A stretch of 64,000 bases of DNA from Clostridium sp. (GCA_023664385.1 JAMPFU010000004.1:56691-120690); one strand, 5' to 3'. Positions 18,443 through 28,013 are shown, numbered from the stretch's first letter. Made by a program: numbers and translations. The notes: generated by a model from the letters alone, not told the origin.

Positions 18443-19804
18443 TCACTCCTTAAGTGCACGGACATACGCCTTAAACATATTCCCGCGCTGCTCATAGTTT
18501 TCAAACATACCCCAGCTTGCACATGCCGGCGAAAGCAGCACTGCATCTCCTGAAGCCGCATGCTCATGGCAGAATTTTACCGCCTCCTCAAGCCCATTTA
18601 CGATAACTGTATTTTCAAATCCATGCTTTTTTGCACAAAGCTCTATTTTTTCGGCAGTCTGACCCAGCAGCACAAGATATTTAACCTTGCCCTCAAAGCT
18701 TTCAATCCACTCGTCATATGAGGATTCCTTGTCATAGCCCCCTCCGATTAAAAGGGTAGGCGTCGTCATTGCCTGTATGGCTTTTATTGCCGCATCAGGG
18801 TTTGTTCCCTTGGAATCGTTATAATATGCCACTTCGTTTATCGTATCAACATACTCAATTCTATGCTCAACTCCCATAAATTCAGTACATACTTTTTCAA
18901 TAACAGCAACAGGAACGCCCATATAATATGTCATGGCAACTGCCGCAAGCACATTTTCGGTATTGTGGGTCCCCAAAAGCTTTATATCCTTCAGGGCAAG
19001 CACGCTGTTTTCTTCTTTTCCATCGGAAACAACTATCATTCCATTCTTTATGTATACGCCCTCCTCAAGCTCTTTCATTCTGCTGAATTTAATTACCCTT
19101 GACGGAATGTGGTCTGCAAGCTTTGCAGTCTCAGGGTCATCCATATTTATAACCGCATAGTCTTCACCTGTTTGGTTTTTTGTAATATCAAGCTTACACC
19201 TTGCATAATTTTCAAATGTGTAATGTCTGTTTAAATGGTCAGGTGTAATATTTAAAATTGCGCTTACGTGGGGCTTAAATTTTATGATTGTCTCCAACTG
19301 AAAGCTGCTTATCTCGGCAACCGTAAGCGTATCTGCTCCTGTCTCGTCAGCTATGCTTGTATACGGTGTTCCGATATTTCCTACAACAAACGTCCTCGGA
19401 TTATAAGCCTTCAATATTTCGCCCACAAGTGTTGTTGTGGTCGTTTTTCCGTTTGTTCCTGTTATGGCGCACACTGTTCCTTTTTCAAAGAAATAAGCAA
19501 GCTCTATCTCACTCCACACCGAAAGTCCTAATTCCTTTACCCGCAGTACGAACGGTGCATCAACCGGAATGCCCGGGCTTATAACCATAAATTCACATTC
19601 CGATACAGCCTCGTCACTAAGCTTTCCCAAAACAAGTTCTATTCCCGACTTATCGGAACAGTTAAGCCTATCCAATATTTCTTCCTTGCTGCTTTTTGTA
19701 TTTTCATCAAAAAGCAACACCTTAACGCCGTTTCTTGCCAATAGCTCTGTCGCGCAAATTCCACTTTTTCCTGTCCCAGCAACGATAACCTTTTTATCAA
19801 ACAT
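18443..19804 (-). CDS. murD: UDP-N-acetylmuramoyl-alanine--D-glutamate ligase
   Basis: Mur ligase adding D-glutamate to the peptidoglycan precursor in the cytoplasm. MFDKKVIVAGTGKSG begins the N-terminal UDP-binding domain, AITGTNGKTTTTTLVGEIL is the ATP site, NITPDHLNRH and the C-terminal YNDSKGTNPDA and LSPACASWGMFENYEQRG follow. The ATG at 19804 has GGAGGAAAT upstream and gives 453 residues, the usual length; a longer frame to 19909 would run through a hairpin-forming leader and is rejected. Confidence 0.97.
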   Translation of the reverse strand: MFDKKVIVAGTGKSGICATELLARNGVKVLLFDENTKSSKEEILDRLNCSDKSGIELVLGKLSDEAVSECEFMVISPGIPVDAPFVLRVKELGLSVWSEIELAYFFEKGTVCAITGTNGKTTTTTLVGEILKAYNPRTFVVGNIGTPYTSIADETGADTLTVAEISSFQLETIIKFKPHVSAILNITPDHLNRHYTFENYARCKLDITKNQTGEDYAVINMDDPETAKLADHIPSRVIKFSRMKELEEGVYIKNGMIVVSDGKEENSVLALKDIKLLGTHNTENVLAAVAMTYYMGVPVAVIEKVCTEFMGVEHRIEYVDTINEVAYYNDSKGTNPDAAIKAIQAMTTPTLLIGGGYDKESSYDEWIESFEGKVKYLVLLGQTAEKIELCAKKHGFENTVIVNGLEEAVKFCHEHAASGDAVLLSPACASWGMFENYEQRGNMFKAYVRALKE

Positions 19805-19820
19805 ATCATTTCCTCCTAAC

Positions 19821-19900
19821 TTTGAACGTCGCCACATCCTAATTTTGCTTCGCAATATGTTCCGATTTACAAAGTAAATCGAGAACTCTGCGGCGACGCT
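19821..19900 (-). promoter_or_regulatory. Hairpin leader ending GTTCAAA before murD
   Basis: CGTCGCC at 19827-19833 pairs with GGCGACG at 19892-19898, enclosing a second perfect hairpin, CGATTTAC-AAA-GTAAATCG, at 19863-19881. On the minus strand the outer stem is followed by TTCAAAG and then the murD ribosome site. The same layout occurs before mraY and ftsL. Confidence 0.5.
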
Positions 19901-19928
19901 GCATACCATATTCCAAATTCACCACAGG

Positions 19929-20882
19929 TCACACAGCAAGAATACCTATCAGACAGAGTATGGCAGTAACAATCGAGAAAATGGAAACAACCTTTGTCTC
20001 AGGCCATCCGCAAAGCTCAAAATGATGATGTATCGGTGCCATTTTAAAAACTCTTTTTCCTGTCTTTTTATAGTAGGTAACCTGAATAATAACGGATAAT
20101 ACCTCGGCAAAATATACAAATGCCACGATGAGTATGATAAGAGGCATCCTTAGTACATATGCGGTCGAGGCGACAAAGCCTCCAAGTGCAAGGGAGCCGG
20201 TATCTCCCATGAATACCCTCGCCGGATATACATTGTAAACGAGAAATCCGAGCAGGCTTCCCACAGTTGCGCAGGTGATAGGCTCAACGCCTGAATTGTA
20301 GCCGATTGCAACTACGGTAAAAAACGTTGCAATCAGCACCGTTACAGAGGAGGCAAGTCCATCAAGTCCGTCAGTAAAATTTGCTCCATTTGCTGTTCCA
20401 AGCATGACGAAGAACATAAGCACATAGTACATCCAGCCTATGTCAACCGTCTTGCCCCAAAACGGTATTATCATCTCCGTACCCAAATCTGTATGGGCGT
20501 ATATATAATATGCGAAAATTCCTGTAACGATAAACTGTCCCAGCATTTTCTGCCATGCACGAAGTCCAAGGGAGCGCTTCATCACAACCTTAATGTAATC
20601 ATCCAAAAAACCGATAATGCCAAAGCCCAGTGTTGCAAAAAGCACAGGTATAATTCTCGGATAATCCTTGATATAGATAAGTGACGTAACAACAATGCTT
20701 ATGAGAATGATAAGTCCTCCCATAGTAGGTGTTCCCGATTTTTTTAGGTGGGATTCTGGTCCGTCATCCCGTACAAATTGCCCAAATTTCAGTTTTTTCA
20801 AAAAAGGAATTACAATGGGGCTAAGCACCACGCTTATGCCAAATGCTATCAGCACCGGAAGTATTACGTCATTTTTAATCAT
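19929..20882 (-). CDS. mraY: Phospho-N-acetylmuramoyl-pentapeptide transferase
   Basis: Integral membrane enzyme forming lipid I, about 317 residues and ten helices. Family motifs seen are GTPTMGGLI, the aspartate-rich GFLDDYIKV, NFTDGLDGLA, FMGDTGSLALGG and the histidine motif APIHHHFELCGWPE. The ATG at 20882 follows AGGAGC; the longer frame from 20930 would include leader sequence. Between this gene and murD lies the hairpin leader described at 19821-19900. Confidence 0.97.
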   Translation of the reverse strand: MIKNDVILPVLIAFGISVVLSPIVIPFLKKLKFGQFVRDDGPESHLKKSGTPTMGGLIILISIVVTSLIYIKDYPRIIPVLFATLGFGIIGFLDDYIKVVMKRSLGLRAWQKMLGQFIVTGIFAYYIYAHTDLGTEMIIPFWGKTVDIGWMYYVLMFFVMLGTANGANFTDGLDGLASSVTVLIATFFTVVAIGYNSGVEPITCATVGSLLGFLVYNVYPARVFMGDTGSLALGGFVASTAYVLRMPLIILIVAFVYFAEVLSVIIQVTYYKKTGKRVFKMAPIHHHFELCGWPETKVVSIFSIVTAILCLIGILAV

Positions 20883-20900
20883 ATTTTTTGCTCCTATCTT

Positions 20901-20923
20901 TTGAACGCCACGTATATATGGCG
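20901..20923 (-). promoter_or_regulatory. Hairpin leader ending GTTCAAA before mraY
   Basis: On the minus strand CGCCA-N8-TGGCG is followed by TTCAAAAG and the ribosome site. The 5-bp stem differs in sequence from the murD and ftsL versions but keeps pairing. Confidence 0.45.
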
Positions 20924-20957
20924 CTTTCATTTATTTGTTTTATTGTAGATAATGTTT

Positions 20958-22757
20958 TTAAAAAACAGTGTCAACCCATGTTTCTTCTGTATCGGCATCA
21001 CTATCCTCAACGCTATGCTTTTGAATACCCATATAAGGCAATATATTTTTAAAAACCTCTCCCGCAACGGGAGCTGCTATTGTTCCTCCATAATAGGCTC
21101 CTTCAGGCTCATCAATGAGCACAAGCACCATAACCTGTGGATTGTCCGACGGGGCAAAGCCCAAAAATGATGCAATGTACTTTCCATTTCCACGTGGCAG
21201 CTTCTCGCTTGTCGCTGTCTTTCCCCCTATGTCGAACCCTTCAACGTAAGCCTTGCCACCTGTCCCCTCCGAGACAACGGCATCAAGGAGATATTTCATT
21301 TTTTCTGACGTTTCCTCTGATACGGCACCGTCCGTTTCCGCATATTCAAGCTTTTGAATTATATTATTGTTTTGGTCAGTGACATATAAGCCAAAATGTG
21401 GTGTGATAAGCCTGCCTCCATTCACAACCGCCGACGCAGCTCTCATAAGCTGCAACGGTGTTATCTGAAAGGACTGTCCAAAGGACATTACAGCCATATC
21501 AACGGTTTTCACATTTTCCTGCTTATGAAATATGGAGGCAGCCTCGCCGGGAAGGTCTATGCCTGTTTTCTCAAAAAGTCCAAGCGCCTTCAGGTACTTG
21601 TAAAAATTATCCTTGCCAAGCCTTAGTCCCACATCCATAAATACGGGATTGCAGGAATTCATAATGCCTTCCTTGAAGGTTTCCTGTCCATGCCCCGCAA
21701 CCTTGTGACACCTTATTCTTCTATCCTCAACAACTCTGTACCCCGGACAATAAAAGCCGTCATCCTCCTTTACAACCCCTTCCTCAAGTGCGGCTGTCGC
21801 CGTCACAATCTTAAATGCAGAACCCGGCTCATATGTGTCACTGATTGGAAAGCATCTCCACATCTGATTCAGCATATCCTGTTTTTCCTTATCGGTTATG
21901 CCCTCGGGGAGTTCCACATTAAGCGTAAACGGATTGTTAAGGTCATATTCAGGTACATCCGTCAAACCGTAAATCTCGCCGTTTTGAGGATTCATAACTA
22001 TGATACAAACCCGTTTGGCTGATTTCTTATGCAGAATTTCCATCGCCTTTGTTTCAATATAGGTTTGTATATTTGCATCTATTGTAAGCACGAGATTGTT
22101 GCCGGGAATCGGCTCCACCCGTGTCTTAGCCTTATTTTTTATTTCTATTCCCCTTGCGTCCGTAAGGGTATTGATGCTCCCGTCCGTTCCCGCAAGCACA
22201 TCATCATACTGCACCTCGATGCCTACAATCCCCTGATTATCTGCACCGGTAAATCCTATAATCTTCGAGGCAAGCGTGCTGTAAGGGTAGTATCTTTTGT
22301 AATCGTCATCCACCATGACGCCGTCCAAATTAAGCTCACGGATTGCATCAGCAGTTTCCTTATCAACATTACTTTTTATTTTTTCCCTTGCAGATACCTT
22401 TTCAACCCGTTTCCTTATCTCCGCCTCGTCCATATCAAGCCGGGTGGACAAAACCTCTATGACCCTTTCAGGCTCGGTTATCTGATTGTGAATGACCGAT
22501 ATTGAGCAGACAGGCTTATTTGATGCAAGGCAGACTCCGTTTCTGTCATATATAATTCCACGCCGCGCCTTTATGCTTCTCTCCCTTTCCTGTACAAGGA
22601 TAGCCATTTCCCCATACTCTCCTGCACCTGAAACCATCAGCAGATAAATTCTTACGGCTACTACAACCGAAAATATTATTATGACAGTCACAAAAAATGT
22701 AAGCCTTTTCATACTGTGGACGAGGAACAAATCTGATTTCTTGTCTTCCATACCCAT
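20958..22757 (-). CDS. Class B penicillin-binding protein (second of two, SpoVD position)
   Basis: A 599-residue transpeptidase with an N-terminal membrane helix (about 18-42), a PBP dimerisation domain and a transpeptidase domain. Active-site motifs are S313-A-F-K316, S368-C-N370 and K513-T-A515. The last is usually KTG or KSG; the glycine-to-alanine form is unusual, although the surrounding GGKTATSEKLPRGNGKY is otherwise typical. There is no PASTA domain. It stands where spoVD stands in Bacillus, between pbpB and mraY, but that does not prove a role in sporulation. Crosslinking of septal or cortex peptidoglycan is the expected function. Confidence 0.92.
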   Translation of the reverse strand: MGMEDKKSDLFLVHSMKRLTFFVTVIIIFSVVVAVRIYLLMVSGAGEYGEMAILVQERERSIKARRGIIYDRNGVCLASNKPVCSISVIHNQITEPERVIEVLSTRLDMDEAEIRKRVEKVSAREKIKSNVDKETADAIRELNLDGVMVDDDYKRYYPYSTLASKIIGFTGADNQGIVGIEVQYDDVLAGTDGSINTLTDARGIEIKNKAKTRVEPIPGNNLVLTIDANIQTYIETKAMEILHKKSAKRVCIIVMNPQNGEIYGLTDVPEYDLNNPFTLNVELPEGITDKEKQDMLNQMWRCFPISDTYEPGSAFKIVTATAALEEGVVKEDDGFYCPGYRVVEDRRIRCHKVAGHGQETFKEGIMNSCNPVFMDVGLRLGKDNFYKYLKALGLFEKTGIDLPGEAASIFHKQENVKTVDMAVMSFGQSFQITPLQLMRAASAVVNGGRLITPHFGLYVTDQNNNIIQKLEYAETDGAVSEETSEKMKYLLDAVVSEGTGGKAYVEGFDIGGKTATSEKLPRGNGKYIASFLGFAPSDNPQVMVLVLIDEPEGAYYGGTIAAPVAGEVFKNILPYMGIQKHSVEDSDADTEETWVDTVF

Positions 22758-22823
22758 GACCTGAAACGAACATTATTATTAAATTGTATTTCAAAAAACA
22801 AAAATGTATAACATGAAAAACTG

Positions 22824-24878
22824 TTATTCTGTACTTTCAGGGCTTTCCTCTGTGTTACTTTCCTCAGTATTGCCCTCTGTGTCTCCATTTTCAGGATTTT
22901 CCTCTGTCGTTCCTTCCTCTGTAGAACCACTCTCATCGTCATCCACATAAGGATTTTCTCCGCCTGCAATATCATTCTCAGGAATTACATCTCCGTAAAT
23001 TCCGTCTATAACCTCGTTTGTGGCATTGTCGTAATCAATATCGTAGTTGTCATTTGTCTTATATATGTTCATATAAGGAAACACATCCTTTGAAATTTCC
23101 CTGAACAAATTTTTCGCCGCAAGGCTGTAGGACTGCTCCCCCGGCTCGTCAACAACGACATAAATCATTACCTTAGGGTCATCAATAGGGGCAAAGCCTA
23201 TAAACGACAGGATATATTTACCATTTCCACGTGGCAGCTTTTCAGCAGTGCCAGACTTTCCTCCTACCTCGTAGCCCTCAACGCCCGCAAGCTCGCCTGT
23301 TCCTTCCTCAATAACCTGAAAAAGTATGTTTCTCATTGTGGCTGAGGTTTCCTCGGAAATAGTCCTTCTTACAAGCACGTTTTCCTTACTGTCGATGATG
23401 TTTCCATTTTCGTCCTCAATACGCTGCACTACGCTTGGTTCATAATAATACCCTCCATTTATAAGGGAACAGAATGCCGTGCCAAGCTGCACCATCGATA
23501 CACACACGCCCTGTCCAAAGGAGGAGGTTGCAAGCTCAACCTCATTTAATGTGTCCTTATGGTATACAACAAGGCTGAAGGAGGCCTCGTCAGGTTCTCC
23601 AGGTATATCAACATTTGTCATTTGTCCAAAGCCGAAGCGCTCCTGATATTTGTCAAATCTTGCCGCTCCTTCCTTTGCCGCAATCTGCATCAGCGCATCA
23701 TTGCAGGAATTTTCTATAGATTGTGCAATGGTCTGTTCTCCGTGTCCCGCATGATACCAGCATTGTATATAATATATATCCTTCTGCTCACCGCCGTCGC
23801 AGAAAAACATATCATTCTTGTCTATTACGCTTTCCTCCAAGGCGCCTGCAACGGTAAACGCCTTGTATGTGGAGCCGGGTTCATAAACATCACTGACTGC
23901 AAAGTTTCTCCAAAGCTTGTTAAGTGCCTCAACCCTTTCATCATCCGTGGCATTTTTCATGTATTCCTCAAATTCCTCATCCGTCATATCAGGAAACTGA
24001 TACCTTACAGCGTCAGTATCATATGCGTCATTCGGATCAAAGGTATGGGAATTATACATTGCAAGTATATTGCAGGTTTTCGGGTCCATCACAAGCACCG
24101 ATACATTGCGGGCGCTCTCCTCCCCATTCATAAACTCGTCCACATTTTCCTGTACAATGGATTGCAGCTTAGCGTCAATGCTTGTAACGAGGTTGTAGCC
24201 GTTTACCGCAGGCTCAATCGTCTGTGTCATGCTGTAATCCTCATTGAGATAGGAATACTGCCTGCCGTTATAGCCATTTAAATAGCTGTTATAATTTTGC
24301 TCTATTCCATACAGTCCCACATTTCCGCTTACAGTAAATCCAAGCAGGTGGCACGCAAGCTCATTGTTGGGATAAATGCGCACATATTCCTCCTCAAGAT
24401 ATACGCCTGTTACAAGTTTACCCTCATCAGACTTGCAATAGTCCTGAAAAGGCTTAACTTCTTCATATTCAAGCTTTTTCTTTGCAATTTCATAATAAGA
24501 ATTTTCGTTTGACAAAAGCTGATTCAGTTCTGCATCCGTAAAGCCAAAATACTGCTTTACGGCATTTTTCGTAGCGTCTGTCGCATCTTTATTTATGGGA
24601 TTGAGAATATTTTTCGGTTCAAGTATCAGATTGTAAACTTTTTTTGTAGTGGCAAGCACTGTGCCATTTGCATCTATAATGTCCCCACGTCTGTAAGGGA
24701 TTACCGTACTTGAATACCCCTGCTGTGCCAAAACATTCTGCTCGTACTTTGCCCCCTTGCTTACCGTTATATTGATAAGGTTCACGATAAGAACGGCAAA
24801 AACTGCTAAAAAAGCTCCCATAGCAATCAGCAGTCTCTTTTTCATCTTTGCCAAAAACCTACGATTTTTTTTTGCCAT
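22824..24878 (-). CDS. ftsI: Class B penicillin-binding protein FtsI/PbpB-like
   Basis: A 684-residue septal transpeptidase candidate, encoded directly after ftsL. It has a membrane helix at about 13-38, a dimerisation domain starting VIPYRRGDIIDANG, and a transpeptidase domain with STYK, SCN and KSG motifs. After the catalytic domain there is an extended acidic tail of about 60 residues made largely of E, T, N, S and G, an unusual feature for FtsI that replaces the PASTA domains seen in some relatives. The gene symbol rests on position. Confidence 0.9.
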   Translation of the reverse strand: MAKKNRRFLAKMKKRLLIAMGAFLAVFAVLIVNLINITVSKGAKYEQNVLAQQGYSSTVIPYRRGDIIDANGTVLATTKKVYNLILEPKNILNPINKDATDATKNAVKQYFGFTDAELNQLLSNENSYYEIAKKKLEYEEVKPFQDYCKSDEGKLVTGVYLEEEYVRIYPNNELACHLLGFTVSGNVGLYGIEQNYNSYLNGYNGRQYSYLNEDYSMTQTIEPAVNGYNLVTSIDAKLQSIVQENVDEFMNGEESARNVSVLVMDPKTCNILAMYNSHTFDPNDAYDTDAVRYQFPDMTDEEFEEYMKNATDDERVEALNKLWRNFAVSDVYEPGSTYKAFTVAGALEESVIDKNDMFFCDGGEQKDIYYIQCWYHAGHGEQTIAQSIENSCNDALMQIAAKEGAARFDKYQERFGFGQMTNVDIPGEPDEASFSLVVYHKDTLNEVELATSSFGQGVCVSMVQLGTAFCSLINGGYYYEPSVVQRIEDENGNIIDSKENVLVRRTISEETSATMRNILFQVIEEGTGELAGVEGYEVGGKSGTAEKLPRGNGKYILSFIGFAPIDDPKVMIYVVVDEPGEQSYSLAAKNLFREISKDVFPYMNIYKTNDNYDIDYDNATNEVIDGIYGDVIPENDIAGGENPYVDDDESGSTEEGTTEENPENGDTEGNTEESNTEESPESTE

Positions 24879-24925
24879 TCAACATTCCACCTTTGTCTTT
24901 TCCTAAACGCCAAAATTTCCCGAGG

Positions 24926-25414
24926 CTAATTTGCCTCAGGAACATCGCGATATTGCTTTACATAATCCTCATCTGCGCTCTCATAATATATGATCTGTCC
25001 GCTTCTTGCATAGACCATTCCAAGCTCATTTATTGCCACATCATATATTTCATCTAATGTATACATGCTTTCTATGCTGGACTTATATGCCGCATTATCT
25101 GTCTGTGCCTCCTCAACCAGTGCCTCTAAGCTGTTTATGTTTCTTTTCAGTTCACTCACCCTTGTTTCCATGTAAAGCATTACAACACATGCAGCAATCA
25201 TGATACATACAGACGCAACAACAAATATTGTATATTTGAGATTAAATGCAAGCGCCCTGTCAAGCGATGCAGGAACACTCTGCCTCTTGTTTTCATTTTT
25301 ATTTTTCCTTGGTGGTTCAGCTTCAGGTCTAAGCCGTCTGGCAGGCGCTTCATTTAGCTTTCTTACAACGCTGCCCTCAACTACATAGCCCATACTCCTT
25401 GTTCTCTCGTTCAT
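24926..25414 (-). CDS. ftsL: FtsL-like division protein
   Basis: A 162-residue bitopic protein: a basic, proline-rich cytoplasmic N-terminal region, a membrane helix at about residues 68-90 (TIFVVASVCIMIAACVVMLY) and an outer coiled coil (TRVSELKRNINSLEALVEEA). These are the features of FtsL, which joins DivIB/DivIC in activating FtsW and its PBP. Sequence conservation in this family is low, so identity rests on topology and position between rsmH and ftsI. The ATG at 25414 has GGGAGATGAATAC upstream. An inverted repeat GAGGC-N6-GCCTC overlaps the stop region near 24919-24945 and might attenuate. Confidence 0.8.
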   Translation of the reverse strand: MNERTRSMGYVVEGSVVRKLNEAPARRLRPEAEPPRKNKNENKRQSVPASLDRALAFNLKYTIFVVASVCIMIAACVVMLYMETRVSELKRNINSLEALVEEAQTDNAAYKSSIESMYTLDEIYDVAINELGMVYARSGQIIYYESADEDYVKQYRDVPEAN

Positions 25415-25418
25415 GTAT

Positions 25419-26393
25419 TCATCTCCCTTTTTGAACGTCACTTAACCTAGGTGACGCAATTGATTTTTCAAACACTCTTAATTTTGAGCTTTTTGCTCTC
25501 CTATTTTCCTCAAGCTCCTTTTCACTTGGTACAACAGGTTTTCTTGTTATTACTGTCCCTGTCGGTACCCGCCCGCATGTACATACCGGAAAATTCGGTG
25601 GACATATGCATGGCGACATATTTCTTCTGAATATATTTTTTACAATCCTATCCTCCAAGGAATGAAAGGTTATAATGGAAAGCCTCCCACCCGGATTAAG
25701 GAGTTCTATCATTTTATCTATGGAATTTTCCAATACGCTAAGCTCATGATTGAGTTCTATTCTGATAGCCTGAAATGTTTTTTTAGAAGGATGTCCTGCG
25801 CCCTGTCTTACCTTGGCAGGTATCGCCGCTTTTATTATTTCATTAAGCTCTCCCGTCGTTTCTATATTCTTTTCCTGTCTCGCTCTCACAATATGCTTTG
25901 CTATGTTTTTCGCAAAGCCTTCCTCACCATAGTCTCTGATTACCCGAAACAGCTCCTTTTCAGAATAACCGTTCACGATATCCCTTGCTGTAGCTTCCAT
26001 GCTCTGATCCATACGCATATCAAGGGGCGTATCTTCTTTGTATGTAAATCCCCTGTCAGCATTGTCAAGCTGATAGGAGGAAACCCCAAGGTCAAGGACT
26101 ATGCCGTCGACACCGCCGACGGACAGCCCTTTTAATATGGAGTCTATATCCTGATAATTACTATGAACGATTGTTACCTTGTCCATGTAGTTAGCAAGCC
26201 TCTTTGTTGCAGCGGTTATGGCATCCAAATCCTGGTCTATCCCAATCAGTCTTCCGTCTGCACCGAGACGTTTGCATATTTCCATGGAATGACCGCCGCC
26301 GCCTAATGTTCCATCAACATATATTCCATTTGGCTTTATATTCAAGCTGTCTATTGTTTCGTCAAGAAGAACCGAAATGTGTTTAAATTCCAT
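25419..26393 (-). CDS. rsmH: 16S rRNA (cytosine1402-N4)-methyltransferase
   Basis: SAM-dependent methyltransferase acting on C1402 of 16S r[15 protein letters not shown], the SAM loop [26 protein letters not shown] and the C-terminal [17 protein letters not shown] with CxC/HCxCG-type cysteines ([14 protein letters not shown]) are all present. The ATG at 26393 has AGGAGACAG upstream. It overlaps the region between mraZ and ftsL in the usual dcw order. Confidence 0.97.
   Translation of the reverse strand: MEFKHISVLLDETIDSLNIKPNGIYVDGTLGGGGHSMEICKRLGADGRLIGIDQDLDAITAATKRLANYMDKVTIVHSNYQDIDSILKGLSVGGVDGIVLDLGVSSYQLDNADRGFTYKEDTPLDMRMDQSMEATARDIVNGYSEKELFRVIRDYGEEGFAKNIAKHIVRARQEKNIETTGELNEIIKAAIPAKVRQGAGHPSKKTFQAIRIELNHELSVLENSIDKMIELLNPGGRLSIITFHSLEDRIVKNIFRRNMSPCICPPNFPVCTCGRVPTGTVITRKPVVPSEKELEENRRAKSSKLRVFEKSIASPRLSDVQKGR
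25431..25456 (-). promoter_or_regulatory. Hairpin leader ending GTTCAAA before ftsL
   Basis: On the minus strand CGTCAC-N9-GTGACG is a perfect 6-bp stem, followed by TTCAAAAAGGGAG, the ribosome site of ftsL. It overlaps the last codons of rsmH. Confidence 0.5.
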
Positions 26394-26403
26394 TTTCTGT
26401 CTC

Positions 26404-26856
26404 CTATATTCCATATTGGGCGCTTACTTCCATTGCTATCTCATTGATATCCATGTTATCCATGCTGTTAAACTCCTCCCACGAAGCCTTATCCCATATT
26501 TCTGCCACAGAGCCGTTTCCAACAAGGACAACCTCCTTATCTATGTTCGCCCACGTTCTTAATTTTTGTGGGATAACAATTCTGTACTGTCCGTCGACCT
26601 CACAGTCAAATGCTGAGCCTTGAAAGAAGCTTTTAAACTTACGTGCGGTTATATTAGAGATGGGCAGGGCATTTAATTTTTCTGAAAAAGCTTCCCACTC
26701 ACTTTCCGGATAAGCATATATATTATGATCCATGCCCTGACAAAGAACAAAATTATCTCCAAGACCCATTCTAAGTCTTGTCGGTATAATTAATCTGCCC
26801 TTTGCGTCCAGCGTATGATTTGATTCGCCCTTCATGCCCTTTGTCATCTTCCGCAT
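26404..26856 (-). CDS. mraZ: Transcriptional regulator MraZ
   Basis: A 150-residue protein with two SpoVT/AbrB-like MraZ domains; [17 protein letters not shown] and [13 protein letters not shown] are the two family signatures. MraZ forms a ring-shaped oligomer that binds direct repeats before its own operon and represses dcw expression. It is the first gene of the cluster. Three in-frame ATGs lie close together; the one at 26856 has AAAGGATAA before it, while the third gives the usual [14 protein letters not shown] start. The expected operator is visible at 26910-26953. Confidence 0.96.
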   Translation of the reverse strand: MRKMTKGMKGESNHTLDAKGRLIIPTRLRMGLGDNFVLCQGMDHNIYAYPESEWEAFSEKLNALPISNITARKFKSFFQGSAFDCEVDGQYRIVIPQKLRTWANIDKEVVLVGNGSVAEIWDKASWEEFNSMDNMDINEIAMEVSAQYGI

Positions 26857-26909
26857 TTATCCTTTCTACCTAGAGAACGTCTCCCCTAAGTAAATTTATA
26901 TGGTGTTAT

Positions 26910-26953
26910 GTAACTCCACTAAGCTACACCTTTAACACCACTTAGCACCCACT
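26910..26953 (-). promoter_or_regulatory. MraZ operator: four direct repeats with 11-bp period
   Basis: The minus strand carries AGTGG, AGTGG, AGGTG, AGTGG with starts exactly 11 bases apart, between the predicted promoter and mraZ. MraZ proteins of other bacteria bind arrays of short GTG-containing direct repeats; this array has the expected place and phasing. Confidence 0.75.
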
Positions 26954-26959
26954 TCACAC

Positions 26960-26988
26960 ATTTTATTACATAAAAAAAAGAATTGCAA
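26960..26988 (-). promoter_or_regulatory. Sigma-A type promoter of the dcw operon
   Basis: The minus strand has TTGCAA at 26988-26983, a 17-base spacer, and TAAAAT at 26965-26960. The start point would fall at the edge of the MraZ repeats, so bound MraZ would block it. The -35 box overlaps the lgt terminator hairpin. Confidence 0.6.
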
Positions 26989-27010
26989 TAGGCAAATCGC
27001 AATTCTTTTT
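26975..27010 (-). terminator. Terminator downstream of lgt
   Basis: A 12-bp perfect inverted repeat, AAAAAGAATTGC with a 12-base loop, followed by further T on the minus strand. Being A/T-flanked it could work in both directions. Confidence 0.7.
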
Positions 27011-27074
27011 ACATTATCGGTTCAAAATATCACAAAACATATGTTTTGTTTTTGTGCATATTGTACAACAGGTG

Positions 27075-28013
27075 TTATTCATCAACCTCCACTTTACTTT
27101 TATCCGCCACCACTTTCGCATAATCCATACGTTTTTTTACAAGTATTATGGATGCTGCAAGAACACATATAGCAGCCAAAAGCTGGGAAACACGAATGTT
27201 AAGTCCTGAAATCATGAGGGAGTCTGTTCTAAGCCCTTCAATCCACACACGTCCAAGTCCATATCCCCAAAGGTACATTAAAAACAGCTCTCCGTCAAAC
27301 TTCTTATATTTTCTGTATAGCATTATAATAACGAGAAGCGCAAGGTTCCACAGTGATTCGTAAAGAAAGGTGGGATGAACGCTTATCCAATGCATCCCGT
27401 CAATGGTAACTACATTTTCTGCCATTTTCTGAGTAATGACTCCTGATGAAACAAGCCCGTTTAAGTTTGAGTTTTCACTGAAATAATTAACAGGGAGCTG
27501 CATTGCAAGAATGGAATCCGTATACTCTCCAAAGGCTTCCCTGTTAAGGAAGTTGCCCCATCTTCCCATAATCTGCCCGATAAGAAGACCTATGGATATT
27601 GTGTCAGCCATAAGGGGAAAGCTTACCTTTTTTTTCTTTGCAAATATAATTGTGACAATTACACCTGCAATGACGCCTCCATAAATGGCAAGTCCTCCAT
27701 TTCTTATATTGATAATGTCTATCAGGGTATTCTTAAAGCCTTTTCCCGCCTGAAAATAGTCCCGCCAGCTAAAAATAATATAATAAGCCCTTGCACCAAG
27801 TATAGCCGGTATAATCAGCCACAGAACATAGTCAAGATAAAGCTCGTCATTTTGCCCTGTCCTCTTTGCCTCCTTGGACACCAGTATATACGCAAAAAGA
27901 AATCCAAGTGCAATAATAACTCCATAAAATTTAATTTCAAAGCCGAAAATGGAAAAACCGTCCTTTATATTTTTCAAAACAATTCCAAGACCTGGAAATC
28001 TTATATCATACAT
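27075..28013 (-). CDS. lgt: Prolipoprotein diacylglyceryl transferase
   Basis: A 312-residue membrane enzyme with seven predicted helices that transfers diacylglycerol from phosphatidylglycerol to the lipobox cysteine. GGLAIYGGVIAG, the signature GRWGNFLNREAFGEYTD and HPTFLYESLWN are visible, as is the C-terminal GLGRVWIEGLRTDSL. GAGAGGACAAATT precedes the ATG. It is expressed alone, between the ychF and mraZ units. A perfect 18-bp palindrome, ACAAAACATATGTTTTGT, at 27034-27051 follows its stop. Confidence 0.96.
   Translation of the reverse strand: MYDIRFPGLGIVLKNIKDGFSIFGFEIKFYGVIIALGFLFAYILVSKEAKRTGQNDELYLDYVLWLIIPAILGARAYYIIFSWRDYFQAGKGFKNTLIDIINIRNGGLAIYGGVIAGVIVTIIFAKKKKVSFPLMADTISIGLLIGQIMGRWGNFLNREAFGEYTDSILAMQLPVNYFSENSNLNGLVSSGVITQKMAENVVTIDGMHWISVHPTFLYESLWNLALLVIIMLYRKYKKFDGELFLMYLWGYGLGRVWIEGLRTDSLMISGLNIRVSQLLAAICVLAASIILVKKRMDYAKVVADKSKVEVDE

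Noticed and set aside
19804..19909. N-terminal extension of MurD
   Set aside because: It would translate a hairpin-forming leader and precedes the ideal ribosome site of the ATG at 19804.
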